NCBI GenBank assembly: GCA_907165065.1 | Contig: OU015528.1 | Location: forward strand, 48,475,515-48,539,514 | Direction: 5' to 3' | Origin: Caprimulgus europaeus | Taxonomy: Eukaryota; Chordata; Aves; Caprimulgiformes; Caprimulgidae | DNA: 64,000 nucleotides | Shown: positions 13,601-24,663 of the stretch, one piece after another | Numbering within the stretch: the first letter of the stretch is position 1 | How the letters are laid out: each line of letters starts with the position of its first letter | The notes under the pieces: generated by a model | Databases searched by the model: none | Seen by the model: only the letters and a program-made list of their open reading frames with translations | Told to the model about the DNA's origin: nothing | Position numbers and translations under genes: made by a program

Positions 13601-16241
13601 ATTGCTCCATGCTTGTGACAATGAAACAAGACAGGTTATAGGGCTCTCTGTTCCTGATGCCCATTATTGTGATGTTTGCTGAGGCATTCCTCCTGCCACA
13701 GCAGCACACAGCTGGTGATTAAGGCATCCTTTGGAGAGTATGCAGCAGCTCATTATTAATAGGAGAGACCTACACTCCTGCTCCAGAATATTAATTCTCT
13801 TCTCTTACCCCACAGAACTTTTAATAAAAATATTATGATTTATTTAATCCCTACAGCGTACATGATGACAACTCGTATCTGGTCAGATATACTTGGTATA
13901 TGGCAGGGCGTTCACTTGGAACTGGATGTCCTCTGTTGCTCAGGATTAGAAAGCCTGCTTGCTTACTGGGTAGTCAAATTACCTACAGCAGCTGGAAAAC
14001 CCATAGGTAGCTTGTGGGGACCATAAATGGGCACTGCATAGAGCTGATACCATTTCTCACAGAGTAAGACAGAAAATTGTATTTTTGTCAACAGGCATTC
14101 CAGACAAAAGGCATAAGGTCTTTTCTCAGAAAGCTTGTTAAAAAACACATCACAGTATTAAGCAAATTAGCAATTATTTAATATTTTGGCAGTGTCTCTA
14201 TACAGTAAAGGAACAGAAAATACAACAAGGAATCTCTGAAGTAATCTGAATCACAGTTCCACTGAAAAGTCTTTTGTAAAATTACAAGTAAACACCGGTT
14301 AACAGGAAGGTATTATTTCTTTTGTCTTGCAAATATGCAAGCAAGAAAAGCATCAGAGATCAAAATAAACAGAAAGCAACAAGTTCCACAAAGTGTGAAG
14401 TGAAACAGTACAAGGTGGACTAAGGAAATACAGAGAAACTTTAAGAAAGAGAACAACCTGAACTTCACCACAGCATGAATGGACGTGGGTAATCAAGATA
14501 CAGTGGACTCACTAGCAAGCTTTAGAGAATCAAGCTGAACACCTTCCCAAGATGGAATGGGGTCATCTAGTAAAAGGAAAAGTATCAAATGTTTCTAATT
14601 TTAGAAATGCACTACCTCAAAATCATATTAAATTTAAAATGCTACATCTCCATAGGTCAGATCAAATGATGCTGGACAAGAAATCTACCCCTAAGACAGA
14701 GTCGCCATATCCCAGTCAGCTACCATCATAATTTCCAGAGATGAACTTAAGTTGCTCCTGCTGGCACTATTGCCTTTAAAAACGATTGGGTGAAGAAATA
14801 TATTAAGAAATCCCATAATGTTGTAGATTAAAGATTCTATGTCCTGCAGCATCCTGCACCATAGCAACATAACCAAAATCTTTGTCAGAGGCTGACATAT
14901 TTTTTTAACAGAAAGGAGAAAAGAAATATCTGCTAGAATCACAAGATGGATACATTTACACAGCATTGTGCAATGTTAGACATACAAAGTATATACATGT
15001 CTACATATGAACTTAACTAGGATCCTCACTGGGGACAATCTTGCCAACCTTTCTTGCACTGTGGTCTACCCCTGGATATTGTCCGATGTTCCAAAAATAA
15101 TTCTCAACCTCAAAATACCTAAATGTAAGAACTTATTTTACTGTACATCAGTACACCGGGCATTACAGTGGTGCAGATAAACCTGAGCCTTCCTCAAAAT
15201 CAAACTGTACTTTAGAAAGGCGGAAATAAACACTGACAGGTGCAAAAAAAAAAAAAAAAAAAGGTTAAAAAAAAGAAAAGTGCTATTAGCAATGAAGACT
15301 ATAAGCACCAGCACTGCTACTGACACAGCTGCTACCTGAATAATCAGTGGGGGAGAGAGAGCTCCAGCCTATACAGGCTTGCACACGCAGGCGGGCAATT
15401 ACACCCTTATGGATTATCACCAAACCTAATCTGAAGCGATTTGCTGTTTACGCGTGTCAGCGCACAACTTTTCAGCAAATAAGGTCAAGAAAGACTCGAA
15501 ACCTTTTCACTGCTGCTCTGAACTACGCGTCTGAAGGCAGGGGAGGCTCCAGACAGCCAAGGGAATGGGACCAGCGTTCCGCGTCCTGACGGCTGCCTGT
15601 CCCCCGTACCTGAAGCATGTTATTTCGCCCAGCGCAGACTCTTAAGCGCACCCAAAAGGACGATCGCAGCAGCTGAATTTTCCAGTCGCACCGGCTCGCC
15701 GGGGAGACCCGGCCCGCAGGGCAGCCGCTGCTGCCCTGCGCCGCTCAGGCGGGGAGCCGGCCCGGCTCCAGGCCAGCGTGCCCGGCGGCCGCCCAGCGAG
15801 GCCGAGCCCCGGCGGGCTGGGATCCCGATCCCGTCCTGCCGACGCAAGGGAAGGGGCGCGGGGTGCACCGGGGGAAGGCGCCAGGCCCGGGCACGCGGCC
15901 TCTCCTGCGGGCGCTCCCCCCGCGCACACCGCAGCCTGTCCCACCGTGACCCGGCGGGGCCCGCCCTCCTAGGCGCGGGGCGGGAAGACGGCGGGGGGAG
16001 GAAGGGGGGGGGGAGCTGGAGGGTGTCGCGCCCTCCCGCCGTCCCCGCGCGCGCTCCCGCGCTCACCCAGGCGCGCCTCCCGCGGCGGGTTCTCCATCAG
16101 CTTCTTCAGCACCAGCGGGAAAGCGCCCGCCAGGCCCCGCTGCTCCTGCTGCGCGGCGGCCCCCGCGCTCCCCCCGGCTGCAGTGGGCTCTGGTCCTCCC
16201 GCCGCCGCCGCCGCCTCCTGGTGCGCGGCGCGGCCGGGCAT
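7433..16241 (-). CDS. TEF: TEF, thyrotroph embryonic factor (avian VBP), alpha isoform: whole coding span
   Basis: PAR-family bZIP transcription factor that binds TTAYGTAA-type D-box sites as homodimers or as heterodimers with DBP and HLF. It is a circadian output regulator, and in chicken it is known as vitellogenin-binding protein. Coding exons are 16067-16241, 9966-10292, 8297-8517 and 7433-7648. All have GT/AG ends and phases that join exactly, giving 312 residues against about 303 in human. Residues 1-58 hold an Ala/Gly-rich stretch and then [13 protein letters not shown]. Residues 90-125 hold the conserved [19 protein letters not shown] activation block. The proline- and acid-rich PAR domain is at about 178-240, the basic region at about 245-270 ([13 protein letters not shown]), and then the leucine zipper to the conserved end YGPL. 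The start ATG has A at -3 and lies in a CpG island. The bZIP exon is nearly identical to that of mammals from memory. Confidence 0.97.
8297..8517 (-). CDS. TEF: TEF exon encoding the PAR domain
   Basis: 221 nt with acceptor gccag and donor AAAAG/GTAAC. It encodes [20 protein letters not shown], then [20 protein letters not shown] and [19 protein letters not shown]. This proline- and acid-rich domain extends the DNA-binding surface in the TEF/HLF/DBP family and sets DNA-binding specificity. The 5' phase takes one G from the upstream exon to make Glu. Confidence 0.97.
9966..10292 (-). CDS. TEF: TEF shared exon 2: activation region
   Basis: 327 nt with acceptor ctttcag and donor ACAG/GTAGAT. 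It begins (D)[17 protein letters not shown], continues with [20 protein letters not shown] and [19 protein letters not shown], and ends in a Ser-rich tail. The aromatic and acidic block is the conserved transactivation segment of PAR-bZIP proteins. The exon begins in phase 1, which suits both alternative first exons because each leaves a single overhanging G. Confidence 0.97.
10293..16066 (-). other. TEF: TEF intron downstream of the alpha first exon
   Basis: A 5.8 kb intron, AT-rich away from the CpG island. It holds an A run at 15244-15262 and several short pyrimidine tracts. I saw no CR1 fragment, exon-like conserved reading frame or RNA gene in it. Confidence 0.7.
16067..16241 (-). CDS. 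TEF: TEF alpha first coding exon
   Basis: Translation from the ATG at 16239-16241 gives [10 protein letters not shown], an Ala/Gly-rich run, then [18 protein letters not shown] and REARL. The donor CTGG/GTGAGC leaves one G that completes Asp with exon 2, giving the family junction REARL-DKEK. The segment after residue 36 matches mammalian TEF, while the first 35 residues are low-complexity and diverged. The ATG has A at -3 and no upstream in-frame ATG is needed to fit the family. Confidence 0.93.
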
Positions 16242-16580
16242 ACTCCCCGCGAGCCGGCGGGCGGGCTGTCAACGGTCGCCAGCGGCCGCAGCGCCCGGCG
16301 CGAGGCTGCGACAGCTCCCCGGGATCCGTCAGCCAACGACGAGCACGGAGCAGACGGCGCTCGAGAGGGCGACAGCGCATGCGCAGCCGGTTGACGCCTC
16401 GCGTGTATTTCAGTATTCATGAGCGCCGGGGCCTCGCCCACCCGAGCGGTCGCGACCCGCCCCGTCCCCTTCGCCCCGCAGATTGGCCCGCGCAGCTCGG
16501 TGGGCGTCCCCTCGCGGACAGGCCCCGCCCTCCCCGCCCCCCCGCGGCCGGCGCGGGCACGCGCCCCCCACCCGCCGGGG

Positions 16581-16586
16581 CACGTG
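16581..16586. promoter_or_regulatory. Canonical E-box CACGTG in the TEF CpG island
   Basis: A perfect palindromic CACGTG 340 bp upstream of the alpha ATG, in GC-rich context. It is a candidate site for CLOCK/BMAL1 or other bHLH factors. A single hexamer is weak evidence, and its promoter position is what makes it worth noting. Confidence 0.45.
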
Positions 16587-16608
16587 CGGGGGCAGGCTCC
16601 AGCGGCTC

Positions 16609-16616
16609 ATTTGCAT
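16609..16616. promoter_or_regulatory. Octamer motif ATTTGCAT near the TEF alpha promoter
   Basis: A perfect octamer sits 23 bp from the E-box, within otherwise GC-only sequence. It is a candidate POU-factor (OCT1-like) site. Confidence 0.4.
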
Positions 16617-19600
16617 GCCGTGCCCCGCCCCCCACCTCCTCTGGGCGCTGCGTCACCGCCAGCTGCTCCTGAAGGCGGGGAGGGGGGGGAAGCGCGCGCG
16701 TGGGCGGTGGAGGAGCAGCGCCTGCTGCGGGGCGCGCGCCCGCCACTCGTCGCCTGGGCGGAGGGGGGGGTGGTCCCGCGCCGCTTCTGCGCCTGCGCGG
16801 GAGGCGCTGCGCCGCGCTGCCTTAGGTGGCCGGTACCGGCTGAGCGGGCCGCGGCGGAGGCCCGAGATGCGTGGCGTTCACGGGCCCCTTCTGAGCCGCA
16901 GGCTGCTCCCTACTGCCGCTGCCCCTGTCCGGCTGGGTTCGACCGACAAGACAGCCGGCGGGAGCGCGGGGGGCCCGAACCGCCGCCAGTGCCAGCGCTC
17001 CAGCCAGTCCTTAAATATCCTCGTTTAGGATCCCGAGATCACCTTTCCCACATGACCTGGATTTAATCTCCCTCTGTCCCACATCGTGCCAGCAGCAGCC
17101 GCAGCGGCGTGCCCTATATGCACGGTGAACAGCCAGAAGGACCCCGCTGCGGCTGCTGGCCCGGCTGGGCAGCTGGAGGGGGGGAGTCTCTCCAAGTTCT
17201 CATGATCACAAGCGACTCCTTGTGATTCCCCAACCACTCCCCCTGTTCCCATAACAGGGATGCCGTGCTGGGATTTAAGCGTCTGAACGCACAAAGGGAG
17301 CACATGTTGCCAAGTTAATCCCCAAGAGCACAGGCAGATCCCGAGGAGCTTCTGCAGAATGAATAAGCTCGCAGAAGTAACAGATACTACAGCCACAGGC
17401 TTCTCCTGTCAGCAGTTGCTGCCTCTTGCCGCAGAAGGGCCGGCCGCAGCAAACCTACCACATAGCCCTGCGAGCGGGAAAGGAAAGGGTGCACAACCTC
17501 TCTGGGATGGGCCCATCCGCACCCAACACAGCCACAGGTGCCAAGGGAGAGATGCCCCCCGAAGTGCCATCGGAAAAGGGACCTCTTCTTCCCCGGTACA
17601 CACTCAGGCATCTGCTTGGTTCAGCTGCCCTTCCACAAACCGCAGATGTTTCATTTTGGTTGTGAGGTACAATTTGACCTCACCACTGCTAATAAACCCT
17701 GATGGTCTTTGTGAAACAAAATCAGGTCTGAGTTCCTCCCCATGCACCCCAGGAAAAGGAATGGATTGGAAGTCACGTGGGGTAGGTACTTTCCCTTGTC
17801 GCCTTACTGCAACCAGGGGATGTCTTCATTCAACCTGGGCCAACGGAGCAAATGCTGTCCTACCCACCAGCTACTTCTCTTGAGTAGGCTGGGAGGCTGA
17901 ATCTGTTCCCTCCTTCACAGAGGACAGGGGTGGAACTCCTGATGCAACTCCTGCACATGTGCTGCCTGACAAGGAGCTGGGAAAAGGCCACCTTGGTAAT
18001 ACAGGCTGGAATGGCATGGGTTAATGCATCGTTTATCAAGGCTGATATATCCAGCTGGAAGAAGCAGGCAGACCAGGTCACGCTCCATTGCCCAATGTGC
18101 TCCAGTGCTGCTTGCCCTCTGCAGATCCCCTCTGCCTTGCCAAGCTCCCTTGGCAGAAGAAAAAAGCACATGTGTAAAAGGGAGATGCCACTTCACACAG
18201 AGAATGAAACACAGATGTTGGACCACACATGACAGAGGCAGCACACACAGCTTGGCAAGGGTCAGCAGGCTCGCAGTGATGCTTTTGCCTGGGAAACAGC
18301 TAGTAGTAGGTGGTAGATAGAGAACACAACCTAGTGAGGTTGGGACGGAGCTGCTTCTAGGAACAGGGTGAGGGGACTGAAGCTAGGCAGGCCACAGGCT
18401 TCCTGTTCAGTTACAGCTCTCATGGTCGCTTTGTTCCATTGTTGTTGAGGCTGGAGGCCCCCAGGGATGAGGCTGTGTCTCAGTACTGTACAGGCTCCTT
18501 CAAGGAACAGGCCGGGCAGGCACCCCTCCTGCAGATCTCAATGGCAACTGCTTTGCAGGGTAACATCCATATGAATGGAGGTTATTAAACCCACTCAGCA
18601 GCCTTTACTCCAGGGCTTTTCTCTTTAGATCAACTGTATTCTTCCTCCAGCACATTTCCACCCAAGCTCCACCAGACTAAGGTTTGTTCTGCACCATCAC
18701 TGGGGTGTGACTTTACTTGGAAGGGGTTTAGCCTGTACAGTGTTAGCTGCTTGGCCCAAAGGCAGGAGGGAGGGATTTCCTGGGGAGCATTCCTGTGGGT
18801 TCCCTCTCACAGCACCCTGCTTGGGCGTCAGCTCTGCCCTGCCAGCTAGGAGGGGGGCTGCTCTGACAGCTTTTCCTCGCTGCCTCTGGGGATTAAGGGC
18901 TCAAGCCACTGCCAGCAGAAAGTGGGCACTGCATCATCAGCTGTACCTTCTTGGTTACGCTGGGATCTGCCTGGATTTTTACAATTTCTCTTTTGCTCTG
19001 TAGCTGAGAAGGAAGAGAGGAGGACAATGAGATGTGAGGAGAGGAATGCAGCGGCCTTGGCTATTACTGCTGGGAGTCTTGTCAGGGCCAGACGATGCAG
19101 AACAGCCTAGCTCTGATGCTGCAGGGAGGCACACAAGAAGCAGCCCAGCGCTAGGCACAGGGCGGGGTGGTGACATGTCCAACAAAGCTCACTGAGAGGT
19201 TTGAATAGCAGAACACATTCCTGACAAGAGGCCTGAGACCCAGCAAATCCAGACAAGTGGGCATGGAGAGCCAGGAGGAGAGAACTGAGCTCTGTGGGAA
19301 GAGGGCCATGACGGGAACGCTGGCCTGGGGAGGGGGGTGGCATAATAAGGACAATTCTAAGGGTTATGGGAGGTGATGCTTAGAGGCAGGGTGGTCCTGG
19401 GGCTAAGGAAGAAAGCTGCCACAAAACAGCACCCTCAGCTGCCAAAAAACCCACACTGAGTTACGACTAAATTATTCCCTCTGCAAATCATTGATCTCCC
19501 CTCTACCCCCCACTCCAACTCTTGCCAAACAGATAACTCTTGCCAGCACTCCTCCCTTGGATTAATTCAATCCACTTTGCTGTGGACACTAGAGATCCAG

Positions 19601-21025
19601 CCAAACTTCAGCTTAGCCACAGCAAGGCTCTGCACCACGTGAGTCTCCCTTGGCCATTACTGACTCCTCCCAGCCAGGTCCACTCTCTACCTGGGCATCA
19701 GTCAGCTCAGAAAGCATCCCCTGGTCCCTACATGCAGCTGATACATAAACACAGCCATTAATTGGCAAAGTCTCAACAAAGGAGAGAGCCAGCTCATGCG
19801 TGGCAGCAGTGGAGCAATGTGACAAAATGATCCCCTTAGGAGGTATGGCAGCTCCCCTTGCCCTGTTAACCTGCTTCCCACAGGGATCTGTGTGGGTGCC
19901 ACAGGGCTTGCTGTATTCCAGCAGGTGTAGGCAGCCACCTTTCCTGCCCTGAGCACTTTACTGCTGCAGCAGCAGCCTTTTCTCCTGCTGACCCTGAAGC
20001 AAGAGCAGGAACCCTCTCCACACTGTGCATCTGGCTTTTCTGCTCCCACCTCCTGGATCACTGTGTCCCTCTAGACCGCAGAGCTGTCTGTGTGTCCTGG
20101 TACCAACTCCCTATAGAAGAGTGAGCTCAGTGCATGTTTGTTTCTGTGAGTTCAACTCACTCATGCCTAGACATGAGCTTGTTGAGCCAAGATGTTCCCA
20201 CGTACCTCCCCAGCACTCAGCAGCGAACATTAAAACACAACAACCAAAAAGCAGCTTGCCAAGGGCGTGTGGCATCCTACTCAAAAACAGAGAGTCCCCG
20301 AGTTGTGCACTGGGCCCTTGGAGTGTGCTTAGCAACAGAGAAGTGGTCAGTCCAGCAGGAGCACAGCGTTCAGCGCAGCAGAAGCCCAGCCTAAATAACC
20401 TCCTGGGTCCTTTCCATTTGTTTTCTAGGCTGCTGCACAGACAGCAGGAAAGCCTAGGAGTACAGAAGTGCTCTTGCAAAGCATATACATTTGCTGTGTT
20501 CCCTACCCCAGCTGCCCACTGATAAACAACTGCAGCATCAAACACAAAGTTTGCACAGACTCAGCCTGCCCCATGCTCCCTGGACAGTCTGCATCTGGGA
20601 AGAGGCAATGTATGGAGGCTCAGCAATTATCAGGCATGGGACAACATGGATGGCAATCCTGGAAGTCACCATCCATTGCCATAGGAGTTCACATCTCCGA
20701 TGTGAACACTGAGATTTGTGCCCAAGCCTTCTCTGTGCACAAAGCTTTGAGGGTTTCCAAGAAGCAGCCAAGTACAAAGATTAAAAAGATCAGGAGCTCA
20801 GCACTCTTGACTGATTTTGTAATCAATCCATTGCTGCCGTTTTTCCTCCTAGCTGCACAACACACTTGGTGCCAGAACTCCCCATCTGACTCGGACACTT
20901 GGGGGAAACACACCCTTGAAGGACTTGCAGCAAACAAGATCTTCTGCACTCTTCTCACCTTGCAACTTAAGGAGAAGAAAGAGAAATCAAAACAGAAACC
21001 CCAGCACGCTTTCCCTCAATCCTAC

Positions 21026-21128
21026 CTGTCATCTTGTTGGTCCAGGGTAAAGAGTACTCCAGCAGGGACTTCAGAACTTCTGGAAAGTCCAGGGCAGCGG
21101 GGCCCCCGGGGCTGTTGCAGCTTGACAT
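21026..21128 (-). CDS. TEF: TEF beta alternative first coding exon
   Basis: This exon lies 4.9 kb upstream of the alpha exon. The ATG at 21126-21128 (G at -3) opens MSSCNSPGGPAALDF, followed by PEVLKSLLEYSLPWTNKMT. The donor ACAG/GTAGG leaves a single G, exactly the phase needed to join exon 2 as Asp. The PEVLKSLLE...SLPW stretch matches the beta N terminus of mammalian TEF as I remember it. Joined to the shared exons it gives a 288-residue isoform. Alternative promoters are known for chicken VBP, so the exon is expected, and phase and motif together make the call firm. Confidence 0.9.
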
Positions 21129-21450
21129 GTCCTGTCCCGGGACTGCGCTAGCACGGCTGAGGGAGGGCCAGGTGCCTGGCCGCCAACGCTACACCCCACT
21201 CTCCTGGGCGTTGCAAGAAAGGCTCAGAGGCGCCTGGAGCGAGCTTGCCAAACTGCTCGGGCTGAGAAAAAAACAAGGAGGAAGAGAAGAAGCCCGGCGG
21301 AGATGCAGTTTGCCCGGCTGTTTTCACCTCCCCCTCTCCCACTCTGAAGTGGCCAATTGTGGAAATAGCTTGCAGCCTCGCAGGGCTGGGCCGGGCGCCT
21401 GGCCAGCGTGGTTTTACGGGGCCTCTCCCAGCCAATCCGGCAGCAAAGAA
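21129..21450 (-). promoter_or_regulatory. TEF: Probable TEF beta promoter
   Basis: The region just upstream of the beta ATG is moderately GC-rich and more CpG-containing than its flanks. It carries two CCAAT pentamers at 21353-21357 and 21432-21436 (plus-strand orientation). No TATA box is evident. The transcription start is not determinable from sequence alone. Confidence 0.45.
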
Positions 21451-23055
21451 CTGGGCCAGTTATCTAACTTTGCAAAGGCAGCACCCTTTTCCTTCCCGAG
21501 GTGTTGTAACAAATATACACGTTGAGGGGGGAAAAGCAGCAAGCGCACACTGTCAGGGGGGCACACATCGGCTGTGAGTGCAACAGCACAGGCATCCCCT
21601 GAAGGGCTCTCTGGGGGATCTGAGGGGCTCCGAGCTGTGCAGGCTGCCCCGTGGAGATACACATGCAGTCTCCATCTGCCTGCTAACTTTTCAGCTCTCC
21701 AAGATGCAGATAGTGACAATATTTGTATATGATGCAAAACTTACTGTGTGTCCTTCCTAAATCAATATTGATAACAGCATAAGGCATCTTTCTTATCAAG
21801 TGTGCATCATCCCCAAAATGCAGAATTTATCTTCATAAATGGCAGCCTCCTCTCAGAGCAGTGATGTAAGGCAAGAGAGTTCATGCACCCTGCAAATACT
21901 TTGATAACAGCTTGTTAAGTAAGATCTTGAGCATGCAAAGCCCTTCCTCTCCTGTTAGTGAAGCTTTTAGCATGGAGGAGTGAATTGGAGACAGGAGGAT
22001 AAAGGTCTGATCTTTTTTACCAGGAGCTGACGTGGGAAGGAGCATCTTACACATGCTGGAGTCTTCTCTTTTGCTGGGTGTGATAATTAGAAGCACCTTT
22101 ATTTGTCAGTTTGCTCCTGTCCATTTCACCAGGCTCAGCCTTACAGTGCCAGTGTGAGTTGATAAGGAGCAGCTACTCCTACAGCAATCTGTGAGTCCCA
22201 GCTATGGGAGACAGCCCAGCAAAACCGTGCATGGCTCTAAGCATAGAAGTGGCTGAGTGAAGTCTTTAGGACTTTTCTTGTGCATAAAGTAAAAGCATTT
22301 CACTGGCCCAGCATTTAGAGTCATAAAAAGTGATGGGGTTTTGCTCACTCCCGACAGCATGGTGTTGCTCCCAAGCCAAGGAAATTAAGTTATTTAACCC
22401 AATAGAAACCAAAAAGAAAGAATTACCTAGCCAGGTTGGGTGGTTGGGAAAACCTTTTGAGATTTTCCTTGTGGCTTGCTCTCCTCATTTCCCAGAGAGA
22501 ACAAAATAAAATAGCTGGTGAGGACCACCAGTGGTGAAGCCATTCAGGGAGAATAGTCCCCTGCTAACCCTAGGCTGTTAACAGTATCCTCCACCCACTC
22601 AAAGCTCGAGCCAAGCAGATAGACCTGCAGACTGTTAGTGTGTTCTGGGGGCTGGGAGCAAGGGAAACAAACACATCTCTCCCTCCTGGAGCACAGCCTG
22701 CCAGCCAGGAGGTCCATGTCCTTTCCTGACATCTTCTGGTCCATTCTGGCTGGTCAAAGCAAGTGGAGTGGGGTCACTCAGTCCTGCCAGGCATCACTAA
22801 CGTTTGGGAGAGCTACCATCATACATGCCTAGGTCTGCTTCTCATCAAATGATGACAGGGTAAAGTGACTGGGAACATGATAGCTGCCCAATGCCAGGTG
22901 CAGCTGGACCTCCTGGTTTTGCTTCAGGCTCAAACTTGTCCTGAAAGCTGGACAAACATCTGACCGCATATCTGGAGGGACCCAAGGACTTCACTGTGTT
23001 GCAGCAATTGACTGATATTTATGGCTTCAGAAAATGAAGTTAATGGAGAGGACAT

Positions 23056-23117
23056 TCACAGAATCATAGAATGGTTTGAGTTGGAAGAGGCCTTAAAGGT
23101 CATCTAAATTGTCACTT
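23056..23117 (-). repeat. Short CR1 LINE 3'-end fragment
   Basis: It starts with TCACAGAATCATAGAATGG and continues with GAGTTGGAAGAGGCCTTAAA and GGTCATCTAA. This is the reverse complement of the characteristic CR1 3' end, whose terminal ATTCTATG repeats are diagnostic. The element is therefore on the minus strand, with only about 60 bp left. Confidence 0.8.
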
Positions 23118-24396
23118 AGTATTTTGAATTATTAGCCTGCAATGGACATCAGTAAGTTCTTGTCCAGAGATCTGAGAGTGCATATCTCATCTTGTGTTTG
23201 TCATGTCCACAAAGTCTTCTGCCAACACTGTGTGTCCTTCTTGACTCATAATCCCTGAAAAATGACCTGCCCAGGAAAAGAGCTCAGGTAACATCAGTAG
23301 CAAGATGCAACATTGCCCTGACTTCAAGCCCTGGGGAAGCAGAAACTGTCCTATGGAGTCATAGCAGTGGGGAATGTCCATCTGCCCTTGCATTCCCACC
23401 ATGGAGAGCACTTGAGCTGCTTTAATGGATGGAGTTGAAATGCTGTCTCTGGAAAGCTGCAGGCCTGGCCACACATTGCATCATTTGTGCTGGCTGCACT
23501 GTTATCAGATCAGATTGTTATTCATTATTATTGTAATCCCATGTTAGTGGAGGTCTCAGCAGCTCTGCTCCACCACTCAAGCTCAGACAGCCCATAACAG
23601 CACCTTGTCTCACAGGCTCAACCAGCCATAGGCAACTTACGGTGTCAGTTTAAACAGCAGAGGCCAGGGCTTTTGTCTTCTCCGTAGGCCTCCCGGTGCA
23701 GCAGTGCTGGCTGAGCCCCTCGCCACGTTTGTCCGAGGAGCGCGTTCAGCAGTGCCACAGCCGCACACAGTCCCGAGGGAAAGCGTGGGAGTCCTTCAGC
23801 GTTTGCCTTGGTCCGTGTGCTCCCTCCTTTTAGATTTTCATTCTTACACTAGCTCCTCAGACAAATGCACATTCCACTGACAGCTCCCAGAATAACTATT
23901 GATTTGCACAGTGTTTTGCACTTGATAAGGAATTTTCTTCACCGTGGCAGGGGCCAGCAGGCTGAGTTTCACTGTGGTCTTTCTGAGAGGAAAGACCTTT
24001 CCCTGCATCCCAGCACCTTGTCTTCTACAGGGTCGAGATGCTGCTGCTAGCAGTGATGAGCATCTACGGAGCTGCAAGGACACCCAGCACGGCAGCAGCA
24101 GGGAAGGCTGTGGCCAGATCAGGGGTGTCAGCATCCACAGCAGATTACTTTAAAGGAAAAGGAGGTGGAAGGAGTGATGAAACCAGTGCAGGAGGGTGGA
24201 CAGCTGAGGGTGGTCGAAGTGGGACTGGGGCTCTGCGTTGGCTAAACACTCTGCCTGGCACCTGAAACATGGGCGTGTGACCCTTTAGGTACTTTTGACT
24301 GTATCAGTGTGAAGCACGGACAGGTAGGCTTGATGAGGCCTTGCCCTGAGCCCCCTTCCCAGCTCTGAAGGGGCTGTCCCTTCCCTGGGCAGGTAC

Positions 24397-24663
24397 CACG
24401 TGCATACATGTGCATACCTAAGCATACATGCGTGCCTGTCTCCCTGTGCGGAGGAGCAGCACTGAGCTGAGCGGTGCAGTTCAGTGGAAGGAATCACCTG
24501 CACCTCCTGCCTGAGGCAAAAGGATTTCTAAAAACTAATTCTCCAAAATGAGTGCCAAAAGCTAATGAGCTTTGCTTCCCCACCTCCCTGCCTAGATATC
24601 CTCCCCTTTTCAGGGTGCTCACGTGGTAGCTGGGCTCAATGCAGCTCTGCTCCTCCGCACGTG
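24397..24663. promoter_or_regulatory. Cluster of three CACGTG E-boxes upstream of TEF
   Basis: Perfect CACGTG at 24397-24402, 24620-24625 and 24658-24663, three palindromes in 267 bp and about 3.3 kb upstream of the TEF beta exon. Such clustering is more than chance predicts for one hexamer. CACGTG also occurs singly elsewhere in the window, so function is only suggested. Confidence 0.3.

Larger units (their letters stand above)
15600..17000. promoter_or_regulatory. TEF: CpG island promoter of TEF alpha
   Basis: About 1.4 kb of very GC-rich, CpG-dense DNA around the alpha first exon, sharply different from the AT-rich flanks. Upstream of the start codon it holds a CACGTG E-box at 16581-16586, an inverted CCAAT box (ATTGG) at 16482-16486, an ATTTGCAT octamer at 16609-16616, and several GC boxes. 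No TATA box is evident, which fits a dispersed CpG-island promoter. Perfect E-boxes are the CLOCK/BMAL1 target, which fits TEF as a clock-output gene, but binding is an inference. Confidence 0.75.
16242..21025 (-). other. TEF: Upstream flank of TEF alpha, also intron of the TEF beta transcript
   Basis: Apart from the CpG island, I see no further exon, repeat or RNA gene here. E-box hexamers occur at 17774-17779 and 19636-19641. Several reading frames on both strands span this moderately GC-rich stretch but resemble no known protein. Confidence 0.55.

Noticed and set aside
15620-16441. Overlapping minus-strand frames around the TEF alpha exon (105-148 codons)
   Set aside because: Only the frame giving [13 protein letters not shown] fits TEF and joins exon 2 in phase. 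The others are shadows of GC-rich sequence.
16379-17066. Long plus-strand reading frames of up to 215 codons in the CpG island
   Set aside because: GC-rich DNA lacks stop codons, so long frames occur on all six frames here. The translations are Pro/Arg/Ala-rich, match no family I know and have no splice logic.
17774-19641. Single CACGTG hexamers at 17774 and 19636 as clock elements
   Set aside because: Isolated hexamers of this kind occur throughout the window, including in introns of ZC3H7B, so position alone does not support function.
20025-21151. Plus-strand frames of 165 and 227 codons over the TEF beta exon
   Set aside because: They run antisense to a supported exon, show no domain and resemble no known protein.
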